This document shows, piece after piece, positions 53,883 to 62,804 of a stretch of 64,000 nucleotides of DNA. The stretch's first letter is position 1. Each line of letters begins with the position of its first letter. A program made the position numbers and the translations under genes. The notes below the pieces were generated by a model. The model ran no database searches and had not been told where the DNA came from. It saw nothing but the letters and a program-made list of their open reading frames with translations. Source of the stretch: Shewanella sp. OMA3-2 (GTDB lineage: Bacteria > Pseudomonadota > Gammaproteobacteria > Enterobacterales > Shewanellaceae); NCBI RefSeq assembly GCF_021513195.1, contig NZ_CP090974.1:2368001-2432000 (forward strand). The letters run 5' to 3'.

Positions 53883-55292
53883 TTAAAGTTCACGGCTGAG
53901 ATCTAAAATACCTGAAGCTTGTCCGCCAAAGAGTTGTTGATGTAATCTTGCTGCAAATCCATCAGTCATGCCAGATATGTAATCTGCCATCACTCTCATC
54001 GGATTATTATCTTCAAGGGCAGCCTTAGTCCAACGCTCGCCAGTATTTAAAGGCAGTAGTCGTTCGGGGTCGGATGCAAATGCTTCAAATAACTCCATTA
54101 CGATTTGTTGACCTTTGTACTCGAGCATTTGAATTTCAGGTTTGCGTATAACAAATTTAAATACAAACTGCTTTAAGACATTTAATGTAAGTGCAAAATC
54201 GTTTTCTAACTCAGCATTATACTTTAATAAATGCTCGTCAAACTCAGGTTTAATTTGAATGTTTATCGCGGTAACAAACGCATTAACGAGTGTACCTATC
54301 GCGTCTTTTCGTAAATGATGTTGATGCGAAAATAGCTTGTCACCGATAGTGTTAAATTCATTCTTAAGCCAATTGTCTTCAATGTCTTGCAGTTGACTCA
54401 TGACATCTTGTTGCCATTGACTAAGGCTAACAATACCCATGACAATTGCATCTTCAAGATCATGTATCGCATAGGCTATATCGTCTGCTAACTCCATAAT
54501 AGAGCAATCAAGTGATTTGAACTTAGTTTTTAAGTGTGGGTAGTCAGGATGAATAAGACTTTGCTCACTGGACAGGAACAATTGCTGATCATGATCAGTC
54601 AAGCTAGACAGTACCCAATCGAGTATTGGTTTATCGTCATCAAACACGCCTTTTACTGGCGGCCATTGTGATGGTTTTAATTGGCGATGATGTTTAACCG
54701 GATCTTGATGGGTATTAATTCTTAACTGAGAGTAGGGCGCAGGATACTTCAGTACACCTAATAACGTTCTGCGGGTTAAATTCATACCAGTATCAGGAGT
54801 ATAAGGCTCAAGTCGGGTTAATATTCTAAAGGTTTGTCCATTGCCTTCAAAGCCACCGTGATCGCGCATCATATAATGTAATGCAACTTCGCCCCCATGA
54901 CCAAAAGGAGGGTGACCAATATCATGTGCTAGACATAGTGACTCAATTAAACTCATTGAATTTAATAAATATTTAAGATTTGGATACTTACGTCTTAGCT
55001 GCGCTGCGATTCCAGTGCCTATTTGAGACACTTCAAGTGAATGGGTTAGGCGAGTACGATAAAAATCGTTCATCCCAATACCTAATACTTGGGTTTTTGC
55101 TTGTAGGCGCCTAAATGCAGCCGAGTGAAGAATACGGGCTCTGTCTCGCTGGAAAGGGCTGCGATGATCATTTCTACGTTGCTTGTCTTCACCGAGAATA
55201 CGTTGATGCCATATATTTTCATGGGCTTTAATATCATTTGGCAGAGTTAGGCTAGCTAATGGTGTAGTAGAAGTGTTTGACGACGATGACAT
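53883..55292 (-). CDS. dGTPase-type deoxynucleotide triphosphohydrolase (anti-phage type)
   Basis: A 469-residue HD-domain nucleotidase. It starts [58 protein letters not shown] and has the HD metal motif [19 protein letters not shown] and [15 protein letters not shown]. It splits dGTP to deoxyguanosine and triphosphate. Proteins of this type from Shewanella and other bacteria are known to act in phage defence by depleting dNTPs, so this may be one, although housekeeping dGTPases share the motifs. Only the sequence match is shown here. Confidence 0.88.
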   Translation of the reverse strand: MSSSSNTSTTPLASLTLPNDIKAHENIWHQRILGEDKQRRNDHRSPFQRDRARILHSAAFRRLQAKTQVLGIGMNDFYRTRLTHSLEVSQIGTGIAAQLRRKYPNLKYLLNSMSLIESLCLAHDIGHPPFGHGGEVALHYMMRDHGGFEGNGQTFRILTRLEPYTPDTGMNLTRRTLLGVLKYPAPYSQLRINTHQDPVKHHRQLKPSQWPPVKGVFDDDKPILDWVLSSLTDHDQQLFLSSEQSLIHPDYPHLKTKFKSLDCSIMELADDIAYAIHDLEDAIVMGIVSLSQWQQDVMSQLQDIEDNWLKNEFNTIGDKLFSHQHHLRKDAIGTLVNAFVTAINIQIKPEFDEHLLKYNAELENDFALTLNVLKQFVFKFVIRKPEIQMLEYKGQQIVMELFEAFASDPERLLPLNTGERWTKAALEDNNPMRVMADYISGMTDGFAARLHQQLFGGQASGILDLSREL

Positions 55293-55546
55293 AGCCTGGT
55301 GTCCTTATGTATTAATGTAAATGACAGGTTTAAACATACTGTAGTTAAGGTACTAGAGTTAACAGAAAGTCTCTATAAAATAATAACCTGATTTAACATT
55401 ACTTTACGCATTAGTATCTTGCTATGCTAGCGAATAAATTTGGTTAGCTAAGAATCGCATTTAACCTCAACTCTGGTTTAGGGGGGAGTTCAATAATCGT
55501 CGGTAGCGCCACCATTTATGTCAACCAACAATAATAGGTAAAGTGA

Positions 55547-56212
55547 ATGAGCAAAAATGTCGTCATAACAGGTGCAAACCGTGGCATAGGTTTAGCGTTT
55601 GCCCAAGGGTTTAAAGATTTAGGTTTTAACGTATATGCATTATGTCGTCAAACATCTGATAAATTAGCTGCGTTATCAGTCAATGTTATTACAGGGGTTG
55701 ATGTCGCAACCGACTCAGGTATCACTGCAATGGTAAACGGCTTACAAGGTATTAATATTGATATATTGGTTTGTAATGCGGGTATCTTACGTGATGAAAG
55801 TCTGCTTGATTTAAATGTAAGTAGCATTAGAGAACAGTTTGAAGTGAATGCACTAGCGCCATTGCTAATTGTAAATACTTTATACGATCAATTAAGTGAT
55901 GGAAGTAAAGTGGCAATGATCACATCAAGAATGGGATCTATCACAGACAACGGTTCCGGTGGGCGCTATGGATATCGAATGTCAAAAGCAGCGTTAAATG
56001 CCGCGGCTATGTCATTGAGTATTGATTTAGCCAATAGACATATCGCTGTGGGTATTTACCATCCAGGGTATGTGCAAACGGACATGGTTAATCATAATGG
56101 CGATATTTCAGCAACAGAGTCGGCTGACCGACTGATAAAACTAATTAGTCAACTTGATCTGAGTCAAACAGGGATATTTAAACATGCAAATGGTCAAGTT
56201 TTACCTTGGTAA
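55547..56212 (+). CDS. SDR-family NAD(P)-dependent oxidoreductase
   Basis: A 221-residue short-chain dehydrogenase. The cofactor motif is VVITGANRGIGLAFAQGF, NAG is seen as VCNAGILRDE, and the catalytic Ser/Tyr/Lys are S in MITSRMGS, and Y-x-x-x-K in YGYRMSKAALN. It resembles the C-factor-like SDRs. The substrate is unknown. A TAAAGTG-type weak ribosome site precedes ATG. It is single and divergent from the dGTPase gene. Confidence 0.88.
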   Translation: MSKNVVITGANRGIGLAFAQGFKDLGFNVYALCRQTSDKLAALSVNVITGVDVATDSGITAMVNGLQGINIDILVCNAGILRDESLLDLNVSSIREQFEVNALAPLLIVNTLYDQLSDGSKVAMITSRMGSITDNGSGGRYGYRMSKAALNAAAMSLSIDLANRHIAVGIYHPGYVQTDMVNHNGDISATESADRLIKLISQLDLSQTGIFKHANGQVLPW

Positions 56213-56326
56213 GCGGTGCTTTTTGATGTGAATACAAAAGGCCGGACTGTTGGAGTGACTCATAATACCTGATAGCTTTAGCTGCTGCATACTTGTAGTA
56301 AAGGGGATTTCTAGTAACAAATATAT

Positions 56327-56354
56327 CTAGATGACTAGATGACTAGATGACTAG
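56327..56354. repeat. Tandem repeat of an 8-mer (CTAGATGA)
   Basis: CTAGATGA occurs 3.5 times in a row between the SDR gene and yfaE. No gene or element is linked to it. Confidence 0.85.
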
Positions 56355-56491
56355 GGGCTAAAAAATTCATATCAAACTGATGTAAATTCAACTTTAAGAA
56401 AAAGTTATGGTTAACATCTTGATTTTAAATTTGTTATATTATCTTTACTATGAGTTTATTTAACACTAACGGATTCTGAGCCCTAGGTTAT

Positions 56492-56866
56492 CTAGGCTGA
56501 AAGTGATTTCAGTCCCTTCTTTGGATTTTTTTTCATTGGCTGAGTATGATTGGCTTTGCTTGTACAAACGGGTTCAATACTGTCTTTTGACAAGGAGAGA
56601 TTTAAATCTGTTTTTGGGATACAACAACAGGGTAGGCATTCATCTTGCTCAAGCTCAGCCAATGGCTGTTTGATATAAGTCACTTCACCAGAAATGACTT
56701 TTGTCTTACAGGCACCGCAAAATCCATTACGACACTCTGAAAAAACGTTTACTTTTTTGTGCTCAAGCGCTTCAAGCAATGTCGCTTGTTTACCATCAAA
56801 CAAAATGGCCGGTTGTCCCTTTAAGCTAACAATCGGCGCAGTAATGAAGAAGTGTTTATAAGTCAA
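56492..56866 (-). CDS. yfaE: Class I ribonucleotide reductase maintenance ferredoxin YfaE
   Basis: A 124-residue [2Fe-2S] ferredoxin. The cysteine motif is C-x4-C-x2-C ([15 protein letters not shown]) plus a later cysteine cluster (ECLPCCCIP). YfaE supplies electrons for maintenance of the NrdB tyrosyl radical. Its start overlaps the nrdB stop by 11 bases, so it is co-translated with it. The order nrdA-nrdB-yfaE matches that of E. coli. Confidence 0.9.
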   Translation of the reverse strand: MTYKHFFITAPIVSLKGQPAILFDGKQATLLEALEHKKVNVFSECRNGFCGACKTKVISGEVTYIKQPLAELEQDECLPCCCIPKTDLNLSLSKDSIEPVCTSKANHTQPMKKNPKKGLKSLSA

Positions 56867-57986
56867 AATCTAAAAACTCATCGCCGTCGACAGCAGAGTC
56901 AATTTGACCTACAAGATAAGATGATACTTCAACTTCTTGTGGTGCAACTTGCACAGCATCACTTTCTAACCAGTTTTTCATCCAAGGTAGTGGATTAGAT
57001 AACTCTTCATAAGGAAGTGGTAAGTTGACTGCTTTCATACGTTGGTTAGTAATATACTCAACATACTGGCAAAGTATTTGTTCATTTAAGCCGATCATTG
57101 AACCGTCTTTAAACAGATATTTAGCCCACTCTTTTTCTTGTTCTGCAGCTTTATGGAATAAGTCATAAGATTCTGAATAACACTCTATGGCAATTTCAGC
57201 CATTTCAGGATCATCTTTACCACCTTGCATTAAACTTAAAATGTGTTGAGTGCCATTTAAGTGAAGCGCTTCATCACGTGCAATTAAGCGAATGATTTTA
57301 GCATTACCTTCCATTAATCGACGTTCAGCAAAAGCAAATGAGCATGCAAAGCTAACGTAAAAACGAATAGCTTCTAATGCGTTAACTGACATCATGCACA
57401 GATACAAGGTTTTCTTAAGGATACGTGAGTTAACCGTTACTTCTTGGCCAGCGATTAAATGCGTACCTTCACCATGTAAATTATGAATCTGGGTGAGAAA
57501 AATCAAATCATCGTAATATTTTGCAATATCACCAGCACGTTTTAAAATTTGCTCATTTTCAACAATATCGTCAAATACAACAGACGGATTGTTAACAATA
57601 TTGCGAATAATATGAGTATACGAGCGAGAATGAATGGTTTCTGAAAACGACCAGGTTTCAATCCATGTTTCGAGCTCAGGTAGTGACACTAACGGTAAAA
57701 GCGCCACGTTAGGCGAGCGACCTTGAATAGAGTCAAGCAAGGTTTGATATTTAAGGTTTGACAGGAAAATATGCTTTTCATGTTCAGGAAGACTGGCAAA
57801 GTCAATTTTGTCTCGGCTGACATCAACTTCTTCTGGTCGCCAAAAGAACGATAACTGCTTTTCGATTAATTTTTCGAAAATCTCGTATTTTTGTTGATCG
57901 TATCGCGCCACATTAACAGGCTGACCAAAGAACATAGGTTCTTGAGTCGCATCATTAGGTGTTTGACAAAATGTTGAATAAGCCAT
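56856..57986 (-). CDS. nrdB: Class Ia ribonucleotide reductase beta subunit NrdB
   Basis: A 376-residue diiron-radical protein. It begins [20 protein letters not shown]; the diiron ligands and radical tyrosine lie in [54 protein letters not shown] and [15 protein letters not shown] (E/H residues). The ATG at 57986 excludes 36 residues of a longer ORF. The gene sits 76 bases beyond nrdA; a terminator-like hairpin lies in that gap. With NrdA it makes deoxynucleotides under oxic conditions. Confidence 0.97.
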   Translation of the reverse strand: MAYSTFCQTPNDATQEPMFFGQPVNVARYDQQKYEIFEKLIEKQLSFFWRPEEVDVSRDKIDFASLPEHEKHIFLSNLKYQTLLDSIQGRSPNVALLPLVSLPELETWIETWSFSETIHSRSYTHIIRNIVNNPSVVFDDIVENEQILKRAGDIAKYYDDLIFLTQIHNLHGEGTHLIAGQEVTVNSRILKKTLYLCMMSVNALEAIRFYVSFACSFAFAERRLMEGNAKIIRLIARDEALHLNGTQHILSLMQGGKDDPEMAEIAIECYSESYDLFHKAAEQEKEWAKYLFKDGSMIGLNEQILCQYVEYITNQRMKAVNLPLPYEELSNPLPWMKNWLESDAVQVAPQEVEVSSYLVGQIDSAVDGDEFLDFDL

Positions 57987-57998
57987 GGTTCTTTTCCC

Positions 57999-58022
57999 AA
58001 AAAAGCGGGGAGTGCTCCCCGC
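57999..58022 (-). terminator. Terminator-like hairpin between nrdA and nrdB
   Basis: GCGGGGAG / CTCCCCGC arms with a two-base loop are followed on the minus strand by six Ts, only about 12 bases before the nrdB start. It has the shape of an intrinsic terminator but nrdB and yfaE depend on read-through or on a promoter inside this gap, so it may act as an attenuator setting the NrdA:NrdB ratio. Confidence 0.75.
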
Positions 58023-58062
58023 ATTTAATTCCTTAATAAAGTGATACCAATAACCCAGCGGG

Positions 58063-60350
58063 CTATATCTTACACGCACCACCGGCACAATCATCGTCTT
58101 CTTTTTCGATGGATATTATCTCATCTTGTTGATCTGACGCACCGTCACGGGTGTTGTGATAATACAAGGTTTTCACCCCAAGTTTATAAGCTGTGAGCAA
58201 ATCTTTTAGCAGCGTTTGCATCGGTACTTTACGACTTTGGAACTTCATTGGGTCGTAATTAGTGTTGGCCGATATTGCTTGGTCAACAAACTTCTGCATA
58301 ATACCTACTAGCTGCAAATAACCGTCATTATTTGGCATGTTCCAAAGTAATTCGTATTTATCCTGTAGCGAGTCAAAATCAGGCACAACTTGTTTTAATT
58401 GACCATCTTTACTGGCTTTGACGCTGATTAGGCCGCGTGGAGGCTCAATGCCATTGGTTGCATTAGATATTTGTGATGATGTTTCTGACGGCATTAATGC
58501 TGATAATGTCGAATTACGTAAACCATGCTGTAAAATATCGGCTCGTAAACCTTCCCAGTCCAAATGTAATGGCTCATCACAAATTTTATCTAAGTCGCGC
58601 TTATAAGTATCAATAGGTAAGATACCTTTAGAGTAAGTGGTCTCGTTAAATAACGGACAGGCGCCTTTCTCTTGGGCAAGCTTCATTGACGCTTTTAATA
58701 GATAAAATTGAATCGCTTCAAATGTTCTATGGGTGAGGTTATTGGCTGAACCATCGGAATAACGTTTACCATTTTTAGCAAGGTAATTAGCGTAGTTGAT
58801 GACACCTATACCTAAAGTTCGACGATTCATCGAGCCTAATTGGGCTGAAATAATCGGGTAATCTTGATAGTCCAACAAATTATCTAACGCACGTACAGCG
58901 AGTTCAGCAAGCGGTTCTAACTCTTCTAGATTCTTGATGGTGCCTAAGTTCAGTGCAGACAAAGTACAAAGGGCAATTTCACCGTTAGGATCATCAATAT
59001 TCTTCAGTGGTTTAGTTGGCAATGCTATCTCTAAACACAAGTTAGACTGTTTGATCGGTGCAACTTTTGAGTCAAATGGGCTGTGGGTATTACAGTGATC
59101 AACGTTTTGGATATAGATACGGCCTGTGGAAGCGCGTTCTTGCATCATTAACGAGAATAACTCAACGGCTTTAATTTGCTTTTTACGCACAGCAGGATCT
59201 TGTTCATATTGCACATACAAACGCTCAAACTCAACTTGATCCTCAAAAAATGCATCATATAAACCGGAACATCAGACGGACTAAATAGGCTGATGTTCTC
59301 GCCTTTTATTAAGCGCTGATACATCACTTTATTTAACTGAACACCATAATCTAAATGGCGAACACGGTTATCATCAACACCGCGGTTATTTTTCAATACC
59401 AGTAAAGATTCAACTTCTAGGTGCCATATTGGGTAGAACAGTGTTGCAGCTCCACCACGTACACCGCCTTGTGAGCACGATTTAACCGCGGTCTGAAAAT
59501 ACTTATAAAAAGGTAAGCAACCGGTATGGAAAGCTTCACCACCCCGAATAGGGCTGCCTAATGCGCGAATACGACCAGCGTTAATACCAATCCCAGCACG
59601 CTGGCTGACATATTTAACAATAGATGATGCGGTAGCATTGATAGAATCTAAGCTGTCGTCACACTCAATCAGTACACATGAGCTGAATTGACGGGTGGGG
59701 GTGCGCACACCAGCCATAATCGGTGTTGGTAAAGATATCTTGAAGTTTGATGTCGCATCATAGAAATCTTTAACAAACTGTAAACGAGTGTCTTTCGGGT
59801 ATTTTGAAAATAAACATGCTGCAACCAATATATAAAGGAACTGAGCACTTTCATACACTTCATGGGTGACACGGTTTTGGACTAAATACTTACCTTCTAG
59901 TTGCTTAACTGCAGCATAAGAGAAGTTCATGTCACGCCAATGATCCACATAGCTATCTAATATGTCTAATTCTGCGCGACTGTAATCAGCCAAGATGTGC
60001 ATATCATACTTGCCCATTTCAACCAATCTGGTGACATGGTCATATAATTTAGGCGGCTCGAACTGGCCGAATGCTTTTTTACGTAAATGGAATATCGCTA
60101 AGCGGGCTGCCACAAACTGATAATCAGGTGATTCAGGGGAAATAAGATCCGCAGCGGCCTTAATAATCGTTTCATGAATGGCTTCTGTGGGAATACCATC
60201 AAAAAATTGCAGGTGCGATCTGAGTTCAACTTCTGATACAGATACGTTTTTTAATCCCTTGGTTGCCCAAGTAATCACGCGATGGATTTTGTCTAAGTCG
60301 ATATTTTCACGTTCGCCACAGCGTTTAGTGACAGTCATATTGCTATTCAT
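58063..60350 (-). CDS. nrdA: Class Ia ribonucleotide reductase alpha subunit NrdA (frameshifted in this sequence)
   Basis: The N-terminal ORF has the ATP-cone domain ([21 protein letters not shown]) and catalytic region ([25 protein letters not shown]). It loses frame after LFSPSDVP near 59266, where GTTCCGGTTT misses one base. Restoring it gives [25 protein letters not shown] and runs into the second ORF ([23 protein letters not shown] ... [20 protein letters not shown] ... [13 protein letters not shown]) to the C-terminal redox Cys pair CAGGACKI, ~762 residues, equal in length to E. coli NrdA. Since the oxic enzyme is normally essential, a base-call deletion is likely. Regulated by NrdR boxes upstream. 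Confidence 0.92.
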
Positions 60351-60563
60351 TGCAGAGAGGCCTTGATTATATCTGTTATTGTGATTGAGCGCTTAATACC
60401 AAAAGCGATCGTGTCTAACCACGTTTACGTTTCCATGTAAAAACAATCATCCTAAAGCATTAAAGACAACGGATTGTGACATTTTAGCACGCTAAGTCAC
60501 CCGTTCTGCTTATTTCAATGAGTCATTTTTTGTGACTCACTTGTGTCTGTGATTGTATTTGAC

Positions 60564-60610
60564 ACACAAGATATGGTGTTATTTAAAATCTAACATACAA
60601 GATAGTGAGG
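60564..60610 (-). promoter_or_regulatory. Two NrdR boxes in the nrdA upstream region
   Basis: ACACAAGATATGGTGT (60564-60579) matches the NrdR consensus, and a poorer copy ATACAAGATAGTGAGG starts at 60595. Their common CAAGATA cores are 31 bases apart, three helical turns, which is the usual spacing of paired NrdR sites. NrdR would repress nrdAB-yfaE when dATP is plentiful. Confidence 0.82.
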
Positions 60611-60648
60611 TTGAAGGCTTTTTGCAAGCCACAATTTATAGAACATCT

Positions 60649-60657
60649 TGTGGATAA
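60649..60657. promoter_or_regulatory. DnaA box upstream of nrdA
   Basis: TGTGGATAA is the reverse complement of TTATCCACA, a perfect DnaA box, 40 bases from the NrdR boxes. E. coli nrdAB is also controlled by DnaA, so a role in linking dNTP supply to replication is likely. Confidence 0.6.
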
Positions 60658-60840
60658 GTTGAGGATAATCGTCAGGGTTAGTAAAAGCTAACCCTACACC
60701 CCAAATTTATATAGCTTTTCTGTGAGCTGAAGAATTATTGTCCATATTTTTAAAAGAATTTGATCGCTAAAAATATCAGCGATCGATTCTATTGGTCGAT
60801 TTTTAGATTGATCTTTGCATCAATATTTGAGTTAGCTTAA

Positions 60841-60951
60841 AAGATAGTTAATAAGACCCTGATTACCGATAATAATGGACAAATTACCGTCAAAAAAGTG
60901 TGTGCAGCAAAAGGTTTGATCGCAATTAACAACATGCTCAAACAAGTATAA
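60841..60951 (+). other. Possible short gene fragment
   Basis: A 36-codon stretch ends in ...KVCAAKGLIAINNMLKQV with a stop and has no start codon. The composition looks protein-like but I know no family and it may be chance. Confidence 0.2.
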
Positions 60952-60996
60952 CGCTTACCCAATAAGGTTAAATCATATGGTTTTAGATAGCAGAGG

Positions 60997-61674
60997 TTAA
61001 GCCAGGTTGTCGTTTAATACAAAATAGTCGTGTAAACATCGCGTGGTGTTAAAATGAAGTTGCCCAGGCCACAGATGAGGTTTGTCTTGGGGTGACAAAT
61101 ATCCCCAATGTGCGATACCGCCAATCATGTTGGCGTTTTGAGCGGCGATAAGATCGCGCTCAGCATCACCTAAATAAAGAATCGATTCAGGGCAGAGATT
61201 CATCTGCTGCGCTGCAAGTAACATAGGCGCACTATGTGGTTTAGGATGCAAGGTACTGTCGCCACTAATGAGGGTTTTTATTCGCGACATTAAGCCCAAT
61301 TTTTGAACCAAAGGGCGGGCAAAGCAAGCATGCTTATTAGTAACAATGCCATAAGGCATATTATGGTTATCAAAATAAGTCAATAACTCTGCTAAGTGTT
61401 CGAACAAGCAACTTCTATCGCCATTAATAAGCCGATAATGATGTAATAGTGCCTGTTGTAGCTGCTTTTGCTCATCGTCGTCGATATCGGGTAATGCAGC
61501 TTTAACTAGCGCTAAACTGCCATGCGTTGCAGCATGCTTTACTGTTTCAAGACTGCATGAAGGATAACCCGCATCAGCCATACCTAGATTAAGAGCATAG
61601 ACCAAATCGGGCGCAGTATCGGCAAGTGTGCCGTCTAAATCGAATAACACACCTTTAATCGCGGGCTTTGACAT
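60997..61674 (-). CDS. gph: HAD-family phosphatase, phosphoglycolate-phosphatase-like
   Basis: A 225-residue HAD hydrolase. Motif I is FDLDGTLADTAPDL with both catalytic Asp, motif II is GIVTNKHACFA, motif III Lys is in HPKPHSAPMLLAA and motif IV is LYLGDAERDLIAAQNA. It resembles Gph. In pseudomonads a gene of this kind beside ubiG is MupP, which dephosphorylates MurNAc-6-phosphate in cell-wall recycling, so either role is possible. The start has AGGAG seven bases upstream. ubiG ends 28 bases before it, so they are co-transcribed. Confidence 0.85.
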   Translation of the reverse strand: MSKPAIKGVLFDLDGTLADTAPDLVYALNLGMADAGYPSCSLETVKHAATHGSLALVKAALPDIDDDEQKQLQQALLHHYRLINGDRSCLFEHLAELLTYFDNHNMPYGIVTNKHACFARPLVQKLGLMSRIKTLISGDSTLHPKPHSAPMLLAAQQMNLCPESILYLGDAERDLIAAQNANMIGGIAHWGYLSPQDKPHLWPGQLHFNTTRCLHDYFVLNDNLA

Positions 61675-61702
61675 ACAGACTCCTAAACGGCATTAGATAA
61701 GT

Positions 61703-62425
61703 CTAATCGACTCTTTGTGTAGCAATCATGTAATTAACATCAACACTATTAGTGTACTTAAACACACCGGATAGTGGGTTGTAAGCTATACCTAATGCGT
61801 CTTTACATAATAAGTCTGTTTTATCTACCAGGTTAATTAATTCAGAAGGGCGAATAAACTTGCTGTGATCATGTGTGCCTACTGGCAGCATCTTAAGTAG
61901 ATACTCTGCGCCGACGATCGCGGTTAAATAAGACATCCAATTACGATTGATAGTAGAGAAAAACACATAACCATCGGGTTTGACCATATCACAACATGCT
62001 TGGATCACAGATAGTGGGTTGGGGACATGTTCTAACATTTCCATGCAGGTCACTACATCATAATAGCCTTTATGACCATCTCTGTGTTCTTCAGCGGTGC
62101 TTTTTATGTAATTGACCGTGACTCCGGTTTCTAACGCATGTAAGCGAGCCACTTCTAGTGGTTCATTACCCATGTCTAAGCCATCTACATGGGCACCAAT
62201 TTTAGCCATACTCTCAGATAAAATTCCGCCGCCGCAACCAATGTCGAGCACTTTTTTACCAAAAATACCCTGTGCGGTTTGATCAATATAGTTTAAACGT
62301 AACGGATTAAGCTGATGCAAGGGTTTAAAAGAGCCATTAGGATCCCACCAGGTTTGCGCCATTGCTTCAAATTTAGCAATCTCATCGGGGTCGACATTTA
62401 TATTCGCAGCAGTTTCAGTAGACAT
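61703..62425 (-). CDS. ubiG: Ubiquinone biosynthesis O-methyltransferase UbiG
   Basis: A 240-residue SAM-dependent methyltransferase. It begins [39 protein letters not shown], typical of UbiG, with the SAM motif [16 protein letters not shown] and [12 protein letters not shown] (motif post II). It does both O-methylation steps of ubiquinone synthesis. The start follows AGG by six bases. Divergent from gyrA, an arrangement common in gammaproteobacteria. Confidence 0.97.
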   Translation of the reverse strand: MSTETAANINVDPDEIAKFEAMAQTWWDPNGSFKPLHQLNPLRLNYIDQTAQGIFGKKVLDIGCGGGILSESMAKIGAHVDGLDMGNEPLEVARLHALETGVTVNYIKSTAEEHRDGHKGYYDVVTCMEMLEHVPNPLSVIQACCDMVKPDGYVFFSTINRNWMSYLTAIVGAEYLLKMLPVGTHDHSKFIRPSELINLVDKTDLLCKDALGIAYNPLSGVFKYTNSVDVNYMIATQRVD

Positions 62426-62804
62426 GAGGTACCTAGATATCGTTATGCATTATGGATGACATTATATCCATTGAGACGGTTTTTAATAGGGCTAAAATAG
62501 ATCAATGCATATGATCCCAGTCAACTTTTTCCATGTTCAGGTGGTTATTTAAACAATCTAGTGGTGAGTTTGTTCATTCAATGCTCAATACAAACGTTTT
62601 TAAACCACTAAAACGAGACTTGTTAGGGGGCTAAGTTACTGCTAAATGAGTAAGTTAGCCTTTTTATTAACTCTAAAGTCAATTTGGTTTAGGTTTGCTC
62701 TGGCGACATTAAATATCTGTGTTAGAATGCCAAATCACGTTTTAAAGCTTGACGATAGTATAGATTAAAACTCGTCAGCTCAATTTCAGGGGAACGCGCA
62801 GTTT
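62426..62804. other. Divergent promoter region of ubiG and gyrA
   Basis: A 379-base gap with promoters for both genes. AGGGGA lies about 15 bases before the gyrA ATG. No other gene or repeat was found. Confidence 0.5.
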
